From Peronospora farinosa (Eukaryota > Oomycota > Peronosporomycetes > Peronosporales > Peronosporaceae): a DNA stretch of 64,000 bases. The notes below the pieces were generated by a model. It saw nothing but the letters and a program-made list of their open reading frames with translations. It was not told where the DNA came from and made no database searches. This document shows positions 20,401 to 30,355 of this stretch, piece after piece. The position numbers and the translations under genes are program-made. Numbering within the stretch: the first letter of the stretch is position 1; each line of letters begins with the position of its first letter. Location: assembly GCA_947646735.1 (NCBI GenBank), contig CANTFK010000020.1, positions 1-64,000 on the forward strand. The letters run 5' to 3'.

Positions 20401-21659
20401 TATCGGCCGGTAGGCGGCTCGGCACTTCTGCTGGAAACACATCACGGTGTTTCCACAGAACATCATAAAACGAGCTGTCCTTCAAGGCATCCCAGCCTTG
20501 AGCAGCGAACCGTTACTTTTTGTCGGTCTCCAAGACGCTCTCATCCATTGTGGATGAAGAGCAACAGTCCACCACGTTCTCTTCTGGAACTGGCGCGACT
20601 ATCTTGTGGATCTTTCCTTCCTTTAGTTTGGACAGGAACAGATCCCACGTCATCTCCGAGAGATTTACTATCTCCTCGGCAGACACCAAGAAACGTTGAA
20701 GCACCTCAACAGAGAATGCCTCCGGCATTTTGTATTCGACGGCCTCGAACAACTCGTTCGTAGGTCCGTCCTCTTGGAACGAGACTGATCCAAGGGTCAC
20801 TCGTTCGACGTGTCCTTGATCGTCTTAATACGTCTGGTGCTCGTTCTCGAGCCACCACGACCTTTGACCTGGAAGAAGGTTTCGTTGCTATCTCAGCTAA
20901 CGCACTCCTTCCAACCGCACCAGGATCTTGGCTCTGTGCCGATTCGTGTGACGCTTGACTTCCTGTCAGCCCCACCATCAACTGCCACAGGCTCTCGGCT
21001 CTGTGCAGGACTATTGGACGCATGACTACTTGTCATCGCCCCATTCACTACACCAGTCTTTTCGACCTGGGTAGGAATATGTTTCACCTGGATTTCCGCC
21101 AGTGCACTCCCAACTACACCACTCCTTTCGAGCTGGGTAGTTCCTGGTGTCGATTGACATACCGTCATCGCACCCTCGACTGTGTTGGACACAGCATCAG
21201 CCACATAAGCCTCTCGCAAGAAACATTCTTTCTAGTGTCCTGCGTAGAGCTAGCGACTGTGCGTGTACGCCAGTCTATCCATGGTTGGTGTTTAGCCAGC
21301 CAAGGCATGCCTAGGATGAGGTCATACGGTTTCTCCATACCTAGCACTGTGAACTTCTCTTTACAAGAGAAGTCACTGAAACTGAAGGCGAGTTCAACTT
21401 GAACTCCCTCCGATTTAACGAGCGCGCCGTTCGCTAAACGAACGATCGCCTCTTCTCGCTTGCCATCCTGGCAAAGCGACTCATAACTCGCCGGTCTCTT
21501 TTTCAGAGCCGCGAGTTTCACAAAGTTTTGTGATGCACCCGAATCCACGAGAAGGGTCATCACTTGGTCATAGCCTTGTACTCGAGCGCTATAGACCAAA
21601 AGGGTTGAAGTCCGACCTTTCGGAACCTCAGGGACTATGCTACCCATTTGTTCGATCAC
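16881..21659 (-). pseudogene. Type B pol: protease, RT, RNase H, integrase, chromodomain, frameshifted
   Basis: Protease at 21659-21165 with an intact LLVDSGASQNFV box and LILGMPWLAKHQPWIDW. A spacer follows (20800-20513), then the RT lead-in (20485-20186). RT is at 20307-19804 with YFDD in APHYFDDVFVHS. RT thumb and RNase H lie at 19919-19149 (VVCDASNFAIGSALMQ). RNase H end, integrase and SH3-like region are one 583-residue frame at 19111-17360: GHLGREKTF, CEECQR, LDFMFGLPPD, ASDRDPRF, DGQTERANRV and HPVFYVGQLKRYV. The chromodomain is at 17090-16881 (KLQILVQWKGYPTSFDSWEP). The breaks near 20310, 19920 and 19130 are single frame changes, so the protein was recently complete. Confidence 0.88.
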
Positions 21660-22786
21660 TCTGAACTCAGGGGTAGCTTCAGAACCCGCGACAGTAGGGG
21701 CATCCCGCCCGACCCATCTTGGGCAGGTGCTGAACCCGTGCGTCGTGCACGCTGGTTTTTCGCACGTCCCTTCGGATTGGGAGACCTTTTGCTGGCTTCC
21801 TTAGCACCAGCAGCTACTTTGGCATAGCAGCGAGCCATCATATGGCCTCGCTTGCCGCACTTGTAGCAGATCACATCTGCATTGCCTAACTCCATAGGAG
21901 TGGCATCAGACTTCTCGGACGACGGCCTGTAATAGGCTGTCGCCGAGGCGCTGTTGTAGGATTGCTCCTCAACTAAGGCAATGTCAATTGCCTCTTCCAT
22001 TGTCGCTGGCACCTTTCTGAAAAGGGCCTGACGCGATGGACCGTGACTAAGTCCATTCATGAACGTGGCCACCTTGATACGCTCTGGTATAGGTTCCCCA
22101 TTGATGGACGCCGACAGCGAACGCATCTCCTGCACAAATTCTTGCAGAGAGCGTTTCGCCTGTCGTGCTCCAAAGAAGCGCGCCATAAGCAACACTTCGT
22201 TGTTAGGCGGCTGATACATGGCGCGAATCTTTGTTTGAAAGATCGCTTATGATGGAAATGCATCAGCATTAGCCATCAGCGCAGAGTATGCCCAGTCTGA
22301 CGCTTTGCCACGCAAGTTGGACATGGCATACGACACCATTCTGGTGTCGTCTTCGATGAGCTGCGCCACTCCACATTGCTCAACTGCTAATAGCCAGTGA
22401 ACAATCGTGTGAGGGCTAGTTCCATCGAACTTCGGAGGGTCCATCCGAATGGGCCTCGGTTGAGCAGGCCGGGCAGAGAGCGTCTCAACAGTTCTGTTGA
22501 GCGCCTCATTACGTGCCTGCTCAAGCCTAAGCTCATCCTGAGTCTTAGTGATGGACTCAGCGGTGGCTTGGCTGTTTACCTCGGACGCGTTTCTACGCTG
22601 TCCGAGCACAAACGTCTCAAATTGCTCCAACTGAGCAACATGGTGCTCAGGAGGACAATGCAAGAGGCTGACCAGGACTTGTTCACCAAGTCCCTGCGCC
22701 ATATTCTCTGCCAACTCCCTATGATGTTGGGAGAGGTGAGGGAAGTCACTCCAGTCCATATTAAGGACCATCTTAACCACACGCAC
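21656..22786 (-). pseudogene. Type B gag with CCHC zinc knuckle, one frameshift
   Basis: The first part, 22786-22247 (179 aa, MRVVKMVLNMDWSDFPHLSQ), has a coiled stretch and the capsid start (PPKFDGTSPHTIVHWLLAVE, LRGKASDWAY). A frame change near 22220-22250 leads to the second part, 22219-21656 (187 aa). This part has KRSLQEFVQEMRSL, a capsid end and the knuckle CYKCGKRGHMMARC (CX2CX4HX4C), then a basic tail. The gag stop overlaps the protease start by ATGA with a -1 offset. Confidence 0.87.
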
Positions 22787-22810
22787 GCTCAGAGAGACGG
22801 GTCGTGGGAA

Positions 22811-22828
22811 GGACTACTAGTGCTACCA
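22811..22828 (-). other. Candidate primer-binding site of type B element
   Basis: The minus strand reads TGGTAGCACTAGTAGTCC two bases inside the 5' LTR. It is the same site as in type A although the LTRs are unrelated. Confidence 0.65.
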
Positions 22829-22830
22829 AG

Positions 22831-23420
22831 TGTAGACGGGCACTTCTACGAAGTTGCCTCGTACTACGAGCACACAAGCGAGGAAGCGGTTAGACCGTCT
22901 TACCTTCGCGTGCGAGGGTGGTTGGGAGGTTGGTCGACTGCTTAAAGAAGCCGTACCACCAGTTGCCTCTCGCTTAAGAGAGAGTGCAACGAACTTCTAA
23001 ACAAGAAGGCACCGGCATCACGCAGAAGCTTTTAGAGCTTCTCGTGCGCGGTGCTTTCGATGTTAGCAAATTCAAGACTGAGATATATTTAATTAATTAT
23101 AACTAAATATATACTTAACTACTGATTGGCTATATATGTATATAGATTGGATACGCGACTCTTTAGAAGCGTATCCTGTCGCATGAGCTTAAATCTAGAT
23201 TTAAGTTTGAGAATGACGTTCTTCTGAGATGTCGTGATGCCTAGCTTCAACTAGCGTCATCCCTTCCCATGTGAATCCATAAATGGATATCACATTCACG
23301 AGGGTGGATCACATTTGTGTATCGCACCCAAGTGACAGGTCAAAAGTAATCATGATAACTTTTAGACCCAACATTAAGTATATTACTTTATGTTTACGGG
23401 TAACTAGATGCCCTGTTACA
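22831..23420 (-). repeat. 5' LTR of type B element
   Basis: 590 bp, TGTAACAGGG... to ...CCCGTCTACA on the minus strand. Of the three 18-bp palindromes in the 3' LTR, only the one at 23188-23205 is perfect here. The two GCTTAAGC palindromes are damaged. Confidence 0.95.
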
Positions 23421-24927
23421 GGCTGACTCCGGCAAATTAATATGTATATTACAATACACTTGGGTCACTTAATAATGTGTTTTTGTCGTTCCGTCGGACT
23501 TGGCGAGTATAGTCTGATATCTGTATTCGTATATCTATCACTATTCGGTTGACTCTGGTAAATTAAAATGTATGATGCAATATATATGGCTAACCTTAAT
23601 CATTATAATCGTATTCGATTTAAGCTCACGACAACGACTGCTTTTGCTATTTTTAGTAATCAAGCACTGAACTCGTGTTTCAAGGAATTTAAAGCATGTG
23701 TCTTATTAAATATATCAAAAAAGCTGTGTTTGATATAGCAATATGTAATGATGGGTATAAAGTTTGATGTGTATCCATCATTTGGTTGATGTATTATATA
23801 CAAAGAAGCACGGAGATGGACATACTGAAAGATTATATTCTGTTATGGAAATCTGCATACAGAGCTCCCTCTGTAAAGTATGGGTACGGCGGACGACGAT
23901 ACCCATAACTTAACGAAGGTTAAAAGTTATCACATCATGTATATATAAAAAAGGATCCTGGCAGGTTCAGCCCCAAGGTTCAACCTGCTAAAATACTTAA
24001 GTCATTGACTTCATTTATAGTTGTACCCGGTTTAAAGGTGTGAAACATGTCAAAAACTTGTATTTTTATGCTACTAGTAGACCATTATGTAAATTTACAG
24101 TGTTTAATAGTGTCTTGCCTACCTAGATAGTAGAAAATGTCGAGTTAAAAGCCGGAGCAGGAGCTGAGAGACCATCTAGAGCAGCTGCGTGTCCGGGATC
24201 AAATGACAATGTCGGAGCTTTGCAATCCTATCGTAAAGGATGAGACTGCTTAGCCGGAGATACGCGAGCCTTGATTTGTGGAAGAGGTAAAAGCTAGAAT
24301 TTTTAGTTATCATGATTCTGTGTTATGCTTGACTTTCTCTGCTATCCTTTCTCATCTATGCATCCCTATCTACTCTAGTTCACCAGGCACAAAAGGAGGG
24401 AAAAAATAAGTGGAGATATGGCGCCTGTCGCAGACAAGTTCACCAGAATTGAAGAGACCAACCTCCTTCGTGAATAATGCTACCTGCTCGATGTATCCCG
24501 GTCCACAAGCCGCTTCTAAAGTTCTCTCGTGACCTTCATTTGGGCTTTTCGCAACGCACCCATGTGGTTTAAGTAGGTTTTCTCGTCTAAAGTACCTGAA
24601 AAATACTCATTTGATAAAGTTATATTGCCCTGCCTGACTATAACTTATAACTTAGCGACCATAGAACGAGCTCGGTGGACACGATAAATTATAACCTACC
24701 GGAGGTTATAATTTATCGGGTGATAACTTATTGGAGGGAGGTCTGTATGTTATTATTGATGCACATTGCAAAATTAGCCAATCCGGATGCCGGAAAGGAG
24801 CACTACGAACAGACGGACGGACACGATTTTTTTATTATATGGAAAAAGAGAGTTTAAGGTTTATTATATCCAGTATCCAGCCGTCGCATGACCCGGTTAC
24901 ATTGATCAAAGCCCGCCATCAATTATT
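23421..24927. other. AT-rich gap between the retrotransposon island and the effector gene
   Basis: No supported gene. It is AT-rich with many stops in all frames. A perfect inverted repeat lies at 24682-24718. The junction at 23420/23421 ends the island. Confidence 0.6.
24682..24718. repeat. Perfect inverted repeat, 15-16 bp arms
   Basis: CGATAAATTATAACC and its complement are separated by TACCGGA. Related TTATAACTTA-like words occur nearby (24640-24660, 24720-24735). It may be a decayed terminal or subterminal repeat of a small DNA element. No downstream gene on the plus strand suggests a terminator. Confidence 0.6.
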
Positions 24928-25647
24928 TCACTTTCGAGATGGCCCGAGAATCTTATTTTCTGTCCAAGTAACTGTTTTCTTTTTGCCAAGGCCAGCTGGC
25001 ACATCAACGGGAGCATTCGTCTCTTTGCCAATGCCAGCTGGCACATCAACGGGAGCATTCGTCTCTTTGCCAATGCCAGCTGGCACATCAACGGGAGCAT
25101 TCGTCTCTTTGCCAATGCCAGCTGGCACATCAACGGGAGCATTCGTCTCTACGCCAGTACCAGCGTCCTTTCGCAGACTAGAAGAAAATTTCTTCTCTTC
25201 GCCAGTTGTTTTCGATTTTTTTAAGAAAAATCTTCGAAGCAATTGAATAAAGCTCTTCGTCCTCGGGTCTTTGGGATTACGCATCAGCCACTGAAAAAAT
25301 TTTGCCACCACGCCCGGATTTTTAATGGTGTTCGCCGATTTTGTCTCCGCTTGTCCAATTTTTGCCATCTTCTCCTGCAAACTAGTGAAGGTATTCATGG
25401 ATAAAAAACCCTTAATCTTTTCGGCCTCTCCCACATAGCCACTCATTACTGGTAAATTCCTTTCTTCGTTGGCGAACTCTTCTTTCTCAGTACCACGCAG
25501 ACGTTGCAGAACATAATCACGACCGGCATCCGCATTCTCCGTTAAGGCCGTGTCCGAAATCTCCATTGCAGAGACTGCAACGTCACTGGAGTGGATAATG
25601 GCGGCGAAAATCACCACGAAGACATAAGCAAGGCGCACGCTGGTCAT
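24928..25647 (-). CDS. Secreted RxLR-like (QRLR...EER) effector candidate with 14-residue repeats
   Basis: 239 residues, one exon. Residues 1-27 form a signal peptide (MTSVRLAYVFVVIFAAIIHS, cut near the SA at 26-27). QRLR stands at 48-51 and EER at 61-63, the spacing of oomycete RxLR-dEER effectors. The Q variant is known from QXLR effectors of downy mildews. The middle part is helical and basic (VVAKFFQWLMRNP, FIQLLRRFF). The C-terminus holds four copies of a 14-residue unit around ETNAPVDVPAGIGK. Such proteins are secreted and act in host cells. Position next to a transposon island, with a tandem repeat in the gene and another upstream, fits a fast-changing effector locus. Which host target it has is unknown. 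No WY fold could be shown. Confidence 0.8.
   Translation of the reverse strand: MTSVRLAYVFVVIFAAIIHSSDVAVSAMEISDTALTENADAGRDYVLQRLRGTEKEEFANEERNLPVMSGYVGEAEKIKGFLSMNTFTSLQEKMAKIGQAETKSANTIKNPGVVAKFFQWLMRNPKDPRTKSFIQLLRRFFLKKSKTTGEEKKFSSSLRKDAGTGVETNAPVDVPAGIGKETNAPVDVPAGIGKETNAPVDVPAGIGKETNAPVDVPAGLGKKKTVTWTENKILGPSRK
24991..25158. repeat. 42-bp tandem repeat, 4 copies, inside the effector gene
   Basis: The unit starts GCCAGCTGGCACATCAACGG and recurs at 24991, 25033, 25075 and 25117 with almost no differences, so it is recent. The length is a multiple of three, so copy number can change without breaking the frame. The opposite strand stays open too, which creates misleading ORFs there. Confidence 0.95.
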
Positions 25648-25760
25648 TTCGTCTTGATGTACGTAGAAAAAGTGAGGAGGTCAACGCGGCAAACTATGAG
25701 GAACCGCGCGAAATGCCGAATGAACGCTCAATTGGTACTGCGCCATCAACTTTGCAACCA

Positions 25761-25844
25761 GGTTATGATCGGAATGGGATTGGTTATGATCGGAATGGGA
25801 TTGGTTATGATCGGAATGGGATTGGTTATGATCGGAATGGGATT
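25761..25844. repeat. 21-bp tandem repeat, 4 identical copies, upstream of the effector gene
   Basis: GGTTATGATCGGAATGGGAT plus T is repeated at 25761, 25782, 25803 and 25824. It lies 114-197 bp upstream of the effector ATG (25647), i.e. in its promoter or leader region. It could alternatively be a coding repeat of a gene on the other strand, but no convincing gene is seen. Confidence 0.92.
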
Positions 25845-25908
25845 GGACCAGCTGGTTGAGACACATCTGCCAGCGGAATTATGCGAGGAAAGTCTTATGA
25901 CGTCTTGA

Positions 25909-26502
25909 CGACCGAAATTTGAGGCGTCGAGGTTCGAGAGGACGTACAATCGGACGTCAGGTGCACTTTATTCACAAAAACTTTGGGGTTAAATACATGT
26001 GCATTCCATGTACTTGATTTCCGAAGTATTTGTTCGCTAAATCATTTACTTGTGTCGTACTATCCAAATGTTTGTCATACCAAAGCCTTATAAGCCGCCC
26101 ATACCCGGAATTTAGGAGGTGTGTATGAACTCGGTAGCTACAAACCCTTTCCCATGTGTGCGCATGTAAGGGATAGCCTTCCTACCCTATGGAATTATGA
26201 AGTGCGTGCGTGGATCGTCAATCGTGTTGATTACGACCGCCTGCGTAGATCGTGTCTCTTTTCGCCAAACGAATCTCAAGCGACTCCGATTTGCAACTTC
26301 TCAATTCGTGCTTTCGAGCAACAACGGCCAAGAGACGAAGACCTCCGAAGAGCCAGGGACCGGTTCCCTTTCCCCTGGATGGGAAGTCCCCCAATTGTGG
26401 GGTCCAGGTAGAAGGGAATCGGTTTTCTTTCCGCTGCCTTCGCTATGGGAGGCAGCGCAGCTTTACCATGGGTTGAATGAGAAGACGATCTGACGTGAAA
26501 AG
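25909..26502. other. Stretch without a supported gene
   Basis: Overlapping frames of 74-98 codons at 26121-26493 are mutually exclusive and show no family resemblance. Possibly part of the relic that follows. Confidence 0.4.
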
Positions 26503-27205
26503 TTGGACAGGAATCTCGATACTATGCGTAAGAGCGTGAATGTGAGTGATGTGGAGCAATTTCTAACGACTGTGCGCGACATTGGAAACCAGTCGCTCGT
26601 GTACCTTATGAAGTGGCTGTACAGGAGTACAACACCTTTGTCCATGTTTGTAGTGTCCAGGAGGAAGTCCTTCTCGACCTCCTACTCTTGACTAGAACCC
26701 ACTAAGACGGAACAGGACCTGGTTGAGATGGCGACCGAGGCGGAGCAGCTAAGGAAGGGCTTCGGCAACGTATCGAAGGCGTTGCTGCAGCGTTTACGTG
26801 TTAAGGACCTGAAGATTGTCGCGGACCGCTACGGATGGACGTTGCTGATGCAAGCGACCAGCGGAAGACTATAGGAGTTGGCAGAGGATTTGTAGCTCCT
26901 AAGGCTGACATGAACTACGTGAACACCACGAGGGATACCTTTAATCCTCTCTATTTATCTGTCGAATTGGAAGACACGGCTGTGTCTCTATTGCTGCTCA
27001 AAAACGGCGCTAGTGCATCTTCATCGAACCTTGTTGCGACGCTGTTGGTGGGCTGGAAGCTGAGGAGGAACGTGATACAGAAGATAATGGCTGTGTGGTA
27101 TTCCTGGCCTCTCACATTCGTATCATGAAGGAATTGCTGGCACTGGGTGTGGATGTTATCTTCGTACGACCCTCAGAAGGTGACCGTGTGAGTGATGTTT
27201 GAGAT
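26503..27205 (+). pseudogene. Ankyrin-repeat-like gene relic
   Basis: Pieces in several frames look like ankyrin repeats: YGWTLLMQATSGR (about 26829-26867), then NPLYLSVELEDTAVSLLLLKN with following GAS (about 26943-27011), and VVFLASHIRIMKELLALGVD (about 27090-27155). They are preceded by a helical stretch ending LLQRLRVKDLKIVADR. A stop or shift separates each piece, so no full protein can be made. Ankyrin proteins are common in oomycetes. The family call rests on these motif resemblances only. Confidence 0.45.
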
Positions 27206-28210
27206 GCAGGGGGTCGTTAAACGTCTGACTGATTAGAGAAGATTGACCTGAATGTATTGAAAATCGGCCAGACAGAGGTGTCCGCTGATATTTTTAGAAT
27301 ACAAGAAAGTTGTATTTGAGAATTATTAATCCCTGTTTTCAGACCTTTAGTAAGGTATTTATCCACCTTTGAACAAATGGCCACCGTATTTATGCTCCAA
27401 TGTCGACTCTATCCGACCCTACTCACTTATACTACTACCTCTTACGAAATAATCGATGATTTAATGTCGCGGTGCCTAAAGCAGGAACAGAACCTTTCGT
27501 GTAGCTGCGTGTGGTCCCTCCTTATCGTGCATTTATTGAAGCGCGTATCCTTTTCATAAGCTAATATGCATCAATCTCTTATAAAATCACCTGCTTCATA
27601 CCAGAATGCTGTCGTCCAGATCAACACAGTGCAAGTTTGTTATTCGGGACGAAGGTAACCTGGTCTTTTAGCTGTGACTAATTGACTGTAACTTACAACG
27701 GTCGAAAGTGATATTACAAATTTGTTAAGTATTAAATGTTACCTTATCGCTATAGCAGTCTACGCAAGCACGACTTTTTTGCTGTCGAAATGCTATTAAG
27801 CTTTAAATACATTGAGAATTTGAAATTCAATACCTCCTTAACATAATAGGACGGGGTTTTAACCAATCGAAATGGGTCAGAAAGCCGAAAACGTATACAG
27901 CACTCCACGTCCAGAATTTGATTAATAACTGTAATTCCAACTTGTTGTCATCGCTAAGTCAATCCAATTTTGACTTGCCTGCAACAGGTGGTCGATTGAC
28001 GATTCATTAATTTGTTTGGGCGACGACATTTATACAGTAACGAACTCGTCTAATCAGTTTTCAACAAGTAGTGTGTTTTCTTCTGAGTCGACAAATAAAT
28101 GTATGTTACTAAACTTGTTATTGTTAGCAGAACCAAAGCTAATTGACATCAATACTCAAATCAATTCAAGACCCCTCTTTGTCGATTCAACTTGATTCAA
28201 TTGGAGAACA
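27206..28210. other. Intergenic, AT-rich
   Basis: Nothing coding supported. The last 200 bp form the upstream region of the PHD-finger gene. Confidence 0.6.
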
Positions 28211-30094
28211 ATGCCTCGCGTGAGGAAGAAAACTCGGGTCACATTGACAGCCAGTGACAAGACTTATGCGCCAACGGCTTCCGTTCGTCGCCCATCAATG
28301 TACAAAGATGCTAGATTCCTTTTTTTCTGAACCTTGTCCAATACCTACGACGATATACATTATACTTAAGTACTGATCACTAATGTCATTTTTGATGCAC
28401 TGAAGCAAGGTAAAAACACGGAAGCAACGCAAGCGACGGGCCCCTGCTGCATTTTCACCAACTGCGGACACCCCACCACGGAAAAGCCAAAAGTTAAAGG
28501 ACCCGAGACGAGATATTGACGCTATTCGTCTCTCCATTGCTACTCCTTCTCGTCCAGAACACAAGCGGTTGGAAAACAAGGTTAAGTCACAGGTGTGTTT
28601 CGAATGGATCTGACAGTTTCATTGATACAGTCAGATTTCAAGCTAAGCACGCCAAATGATGCTGTGTGCTTCTATTAGGCACATCGATTAGGGTACTCGT
28701 TAGCCTTTGTCGAGGCTTACGAAGCGGAAGGATGGCGCAAATCGAGCCAAAACAAACTGAAACCCAACAAGGAACTTGAGGCAGAACATCGTAAGATTGC
28801 GAAAGGGAAGCGTGCACTTATTGACGGTCTACGCGAACTAAAGGCACTCAATGCAAAGGACCCGCAAGTGCCACCGCAGACTGTGTTTGAAGATGTGCAT
28901 TGCTCTCGGTGTGGAAGCACTGATATCGAGCAAGACAACGATATTCTGCTTTGCGACAGTCCTAATTGTCATCGTGCTTACCACCAATGGTGTCAGACAC
29001 CACTTCTTCTGACTGCCAATATCCCATTAGGTGTCGAGCCTTGGTTTTGTGAGGTGTGTCTATCCGCCTTTGAGTGCCTCAAGTCGATTAATTCGGTGTT
29101 TGGGACGACGTACGAAACCGTTGATGAACTCTTCCCTGAGCTTGCTCAGTCGGAACAACAAACAGCAACGGATGCAAGCAGCACTGCTCAGTCAGGCGAG
29201 GAAAGTGGCACTGCTCCTGCTGATACGGATGACAAAGAAAAGGAGGATGAGGACGAAGAGGAAGACGAGGACTTCATTTGTGGTGAAGGAGATGACGTAG
29301 AAGACGACAAAGAAGGTGACGAAAAAACGTCGGAAGATGTAGCTGACGGTGAAGAAGAAATGGCTGAGGAGGTGCCCGAGAGTGCTCAAGACTTGCTTTT
29401 TCTCAGCAAAGACGACATCATTGACATGAACCAGTACGTGATGTCGAGTGCTTTACTTGTGACTCAATTTTAATTCTCGCTGTCGGTGTGGTTCCGATAT
29501 TTTTTTTGTAGTAGGTCAATCCGGTCGAAAAGTGCGAGTCGACCACCGGAGCTCATTTGTAATAAAACAAGTTTTGTGGGTGAACAAGCAGCGAAGATTG
29601 ACCGTAGGACCGGCAATGTAGTTTTTGGCGTCGTAGCAGAGCTTGATCCACCGGTCAATGGGCGATATTCGCGCTGGCGCATTGACTATCGTGATGGAAG
29701 CTTAGAACTACTGACGCATAGCAAGACTCAGGCTGCAATTAATCGTGCTGCGGTAGAGGATAGTGACGATGACCGAGATGGCGATGGACTCGAGGATGAT
29801 TTAACGCTGATTGTCCGTGGCAAACGCAAACGCAATGACGTGGACTATCGTCAGCTTAACCAGCTCATGTTTGCCGGTAAGGACGACGATAGCGAAGACG
29901 ACGAGACCTTCGAGATTAAAAAAGGGAGCGAGGAGGAGAATAAGGATGAAGAAGAGGAAGACCAAGAGGAACAAGAGTCTGCTGGAAGCGTATCGGATCA
30001 ATCATCGCCAAGTGCCATGACTGTATCTCATGGCGAAGCATCAAAACCATCGGACATTAAGCCCAATTATCGCCAGCTTGCTTCTATCAACTAG
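28211..30094 (+). CDS. PHD-finger protein with acidic regions (HAT3.1/PRH-like finger)
   Basis: Reconstructed exons 28211-28299, 28406-28592, 28679-29433 and 29515-30094 (introns 106, 86 and 81 bp, phases agree) give 536 residues. The first intron is the least certain. It has a basic N-terminus (RKQRKRR) and a PHD finger at about residues 158-213: CSRCGS, NDILLCDSPNCHRAYHQWC and EPWFCEVC give the Cys4-His-Cys3 pattern. Two very acidic stretches follow, and a conserved block between them (KIDRRTGNVVFGVVAELDPP, YSRWRIDYRDGSLE). PHD fingers read histone tails, mostly H3K4 state, so a nuclear chromatin role is likely. The finger resembles plant HAT3.1/PRH, but no homeodomain is seen. Confidence 0.82.
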
Positions 30095-30355
30095 CTATCT
30101 CTCGATGCACTATATCCTGCTACTTTAATCATTCTCTTATTCAGGTATTGTGACAAGCCCAACACCTTTTACTAGCACAATTTTAAATGCAGCGGTCGCG
30201 GATTCCTCGAGCTACAGGTTCTGCTTTGTGCATTGTTGTTTTTAGTGCTCCAATAAATAGAAAATCCTGGATTAACACCTTCTTCTTTAGCGTATTCGGT
30301 GTATCTCCACTTATGTTGAATACGTTTGCAATGCCATATTCGATCATTCACCGTG

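Larger units (their letters stand above)
15311..23420 (-). mobile_element. Type B Ty3/gypsy (chromovirus-like) element with both LTRs
   Basis: 8110 bp on the minus strand: 5' LTR 22831-23420, primer-binding-like site, gag, protease, RT, RNase H, integrase, chromodomain, a 3' region of about 1 kb carrying an ORF on the opposite strand, and 3' LTR 15311-15908. Both LTRs are TG...CA. Flanks do not match (ACATC on the left at 15306-15310, GGCTG on the right at 23421-23425), so no target-site duplication remains. Gag and pol contain frameshifts, so the copy is not autonomous. Confidence 0.93.

Noticed and set aside
24731..25246. 171-codon plus-strand frame and 78-codon minus-strand frame across the effector repeats
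   Set aside because: Shadow of the 42-bp coding repeat, whose length divisible by three keeps other frames open. No start context or family resemblance.
25591..25908. 105-codon frame with four MIGMGLV units
   Set aside because: Open only because the 21-bp repeat is a multiple of three; overlaps the effector start on the other strand.
29192..30001. Minus-strand Phe/Leu-rich frames that look like membrane proteins (29389-29192, 30001-29801)
   Set aside because: Reverse reading of Glu/Asp-rich codons of the PHD gene, which always gives Phe/Leu/Ser.
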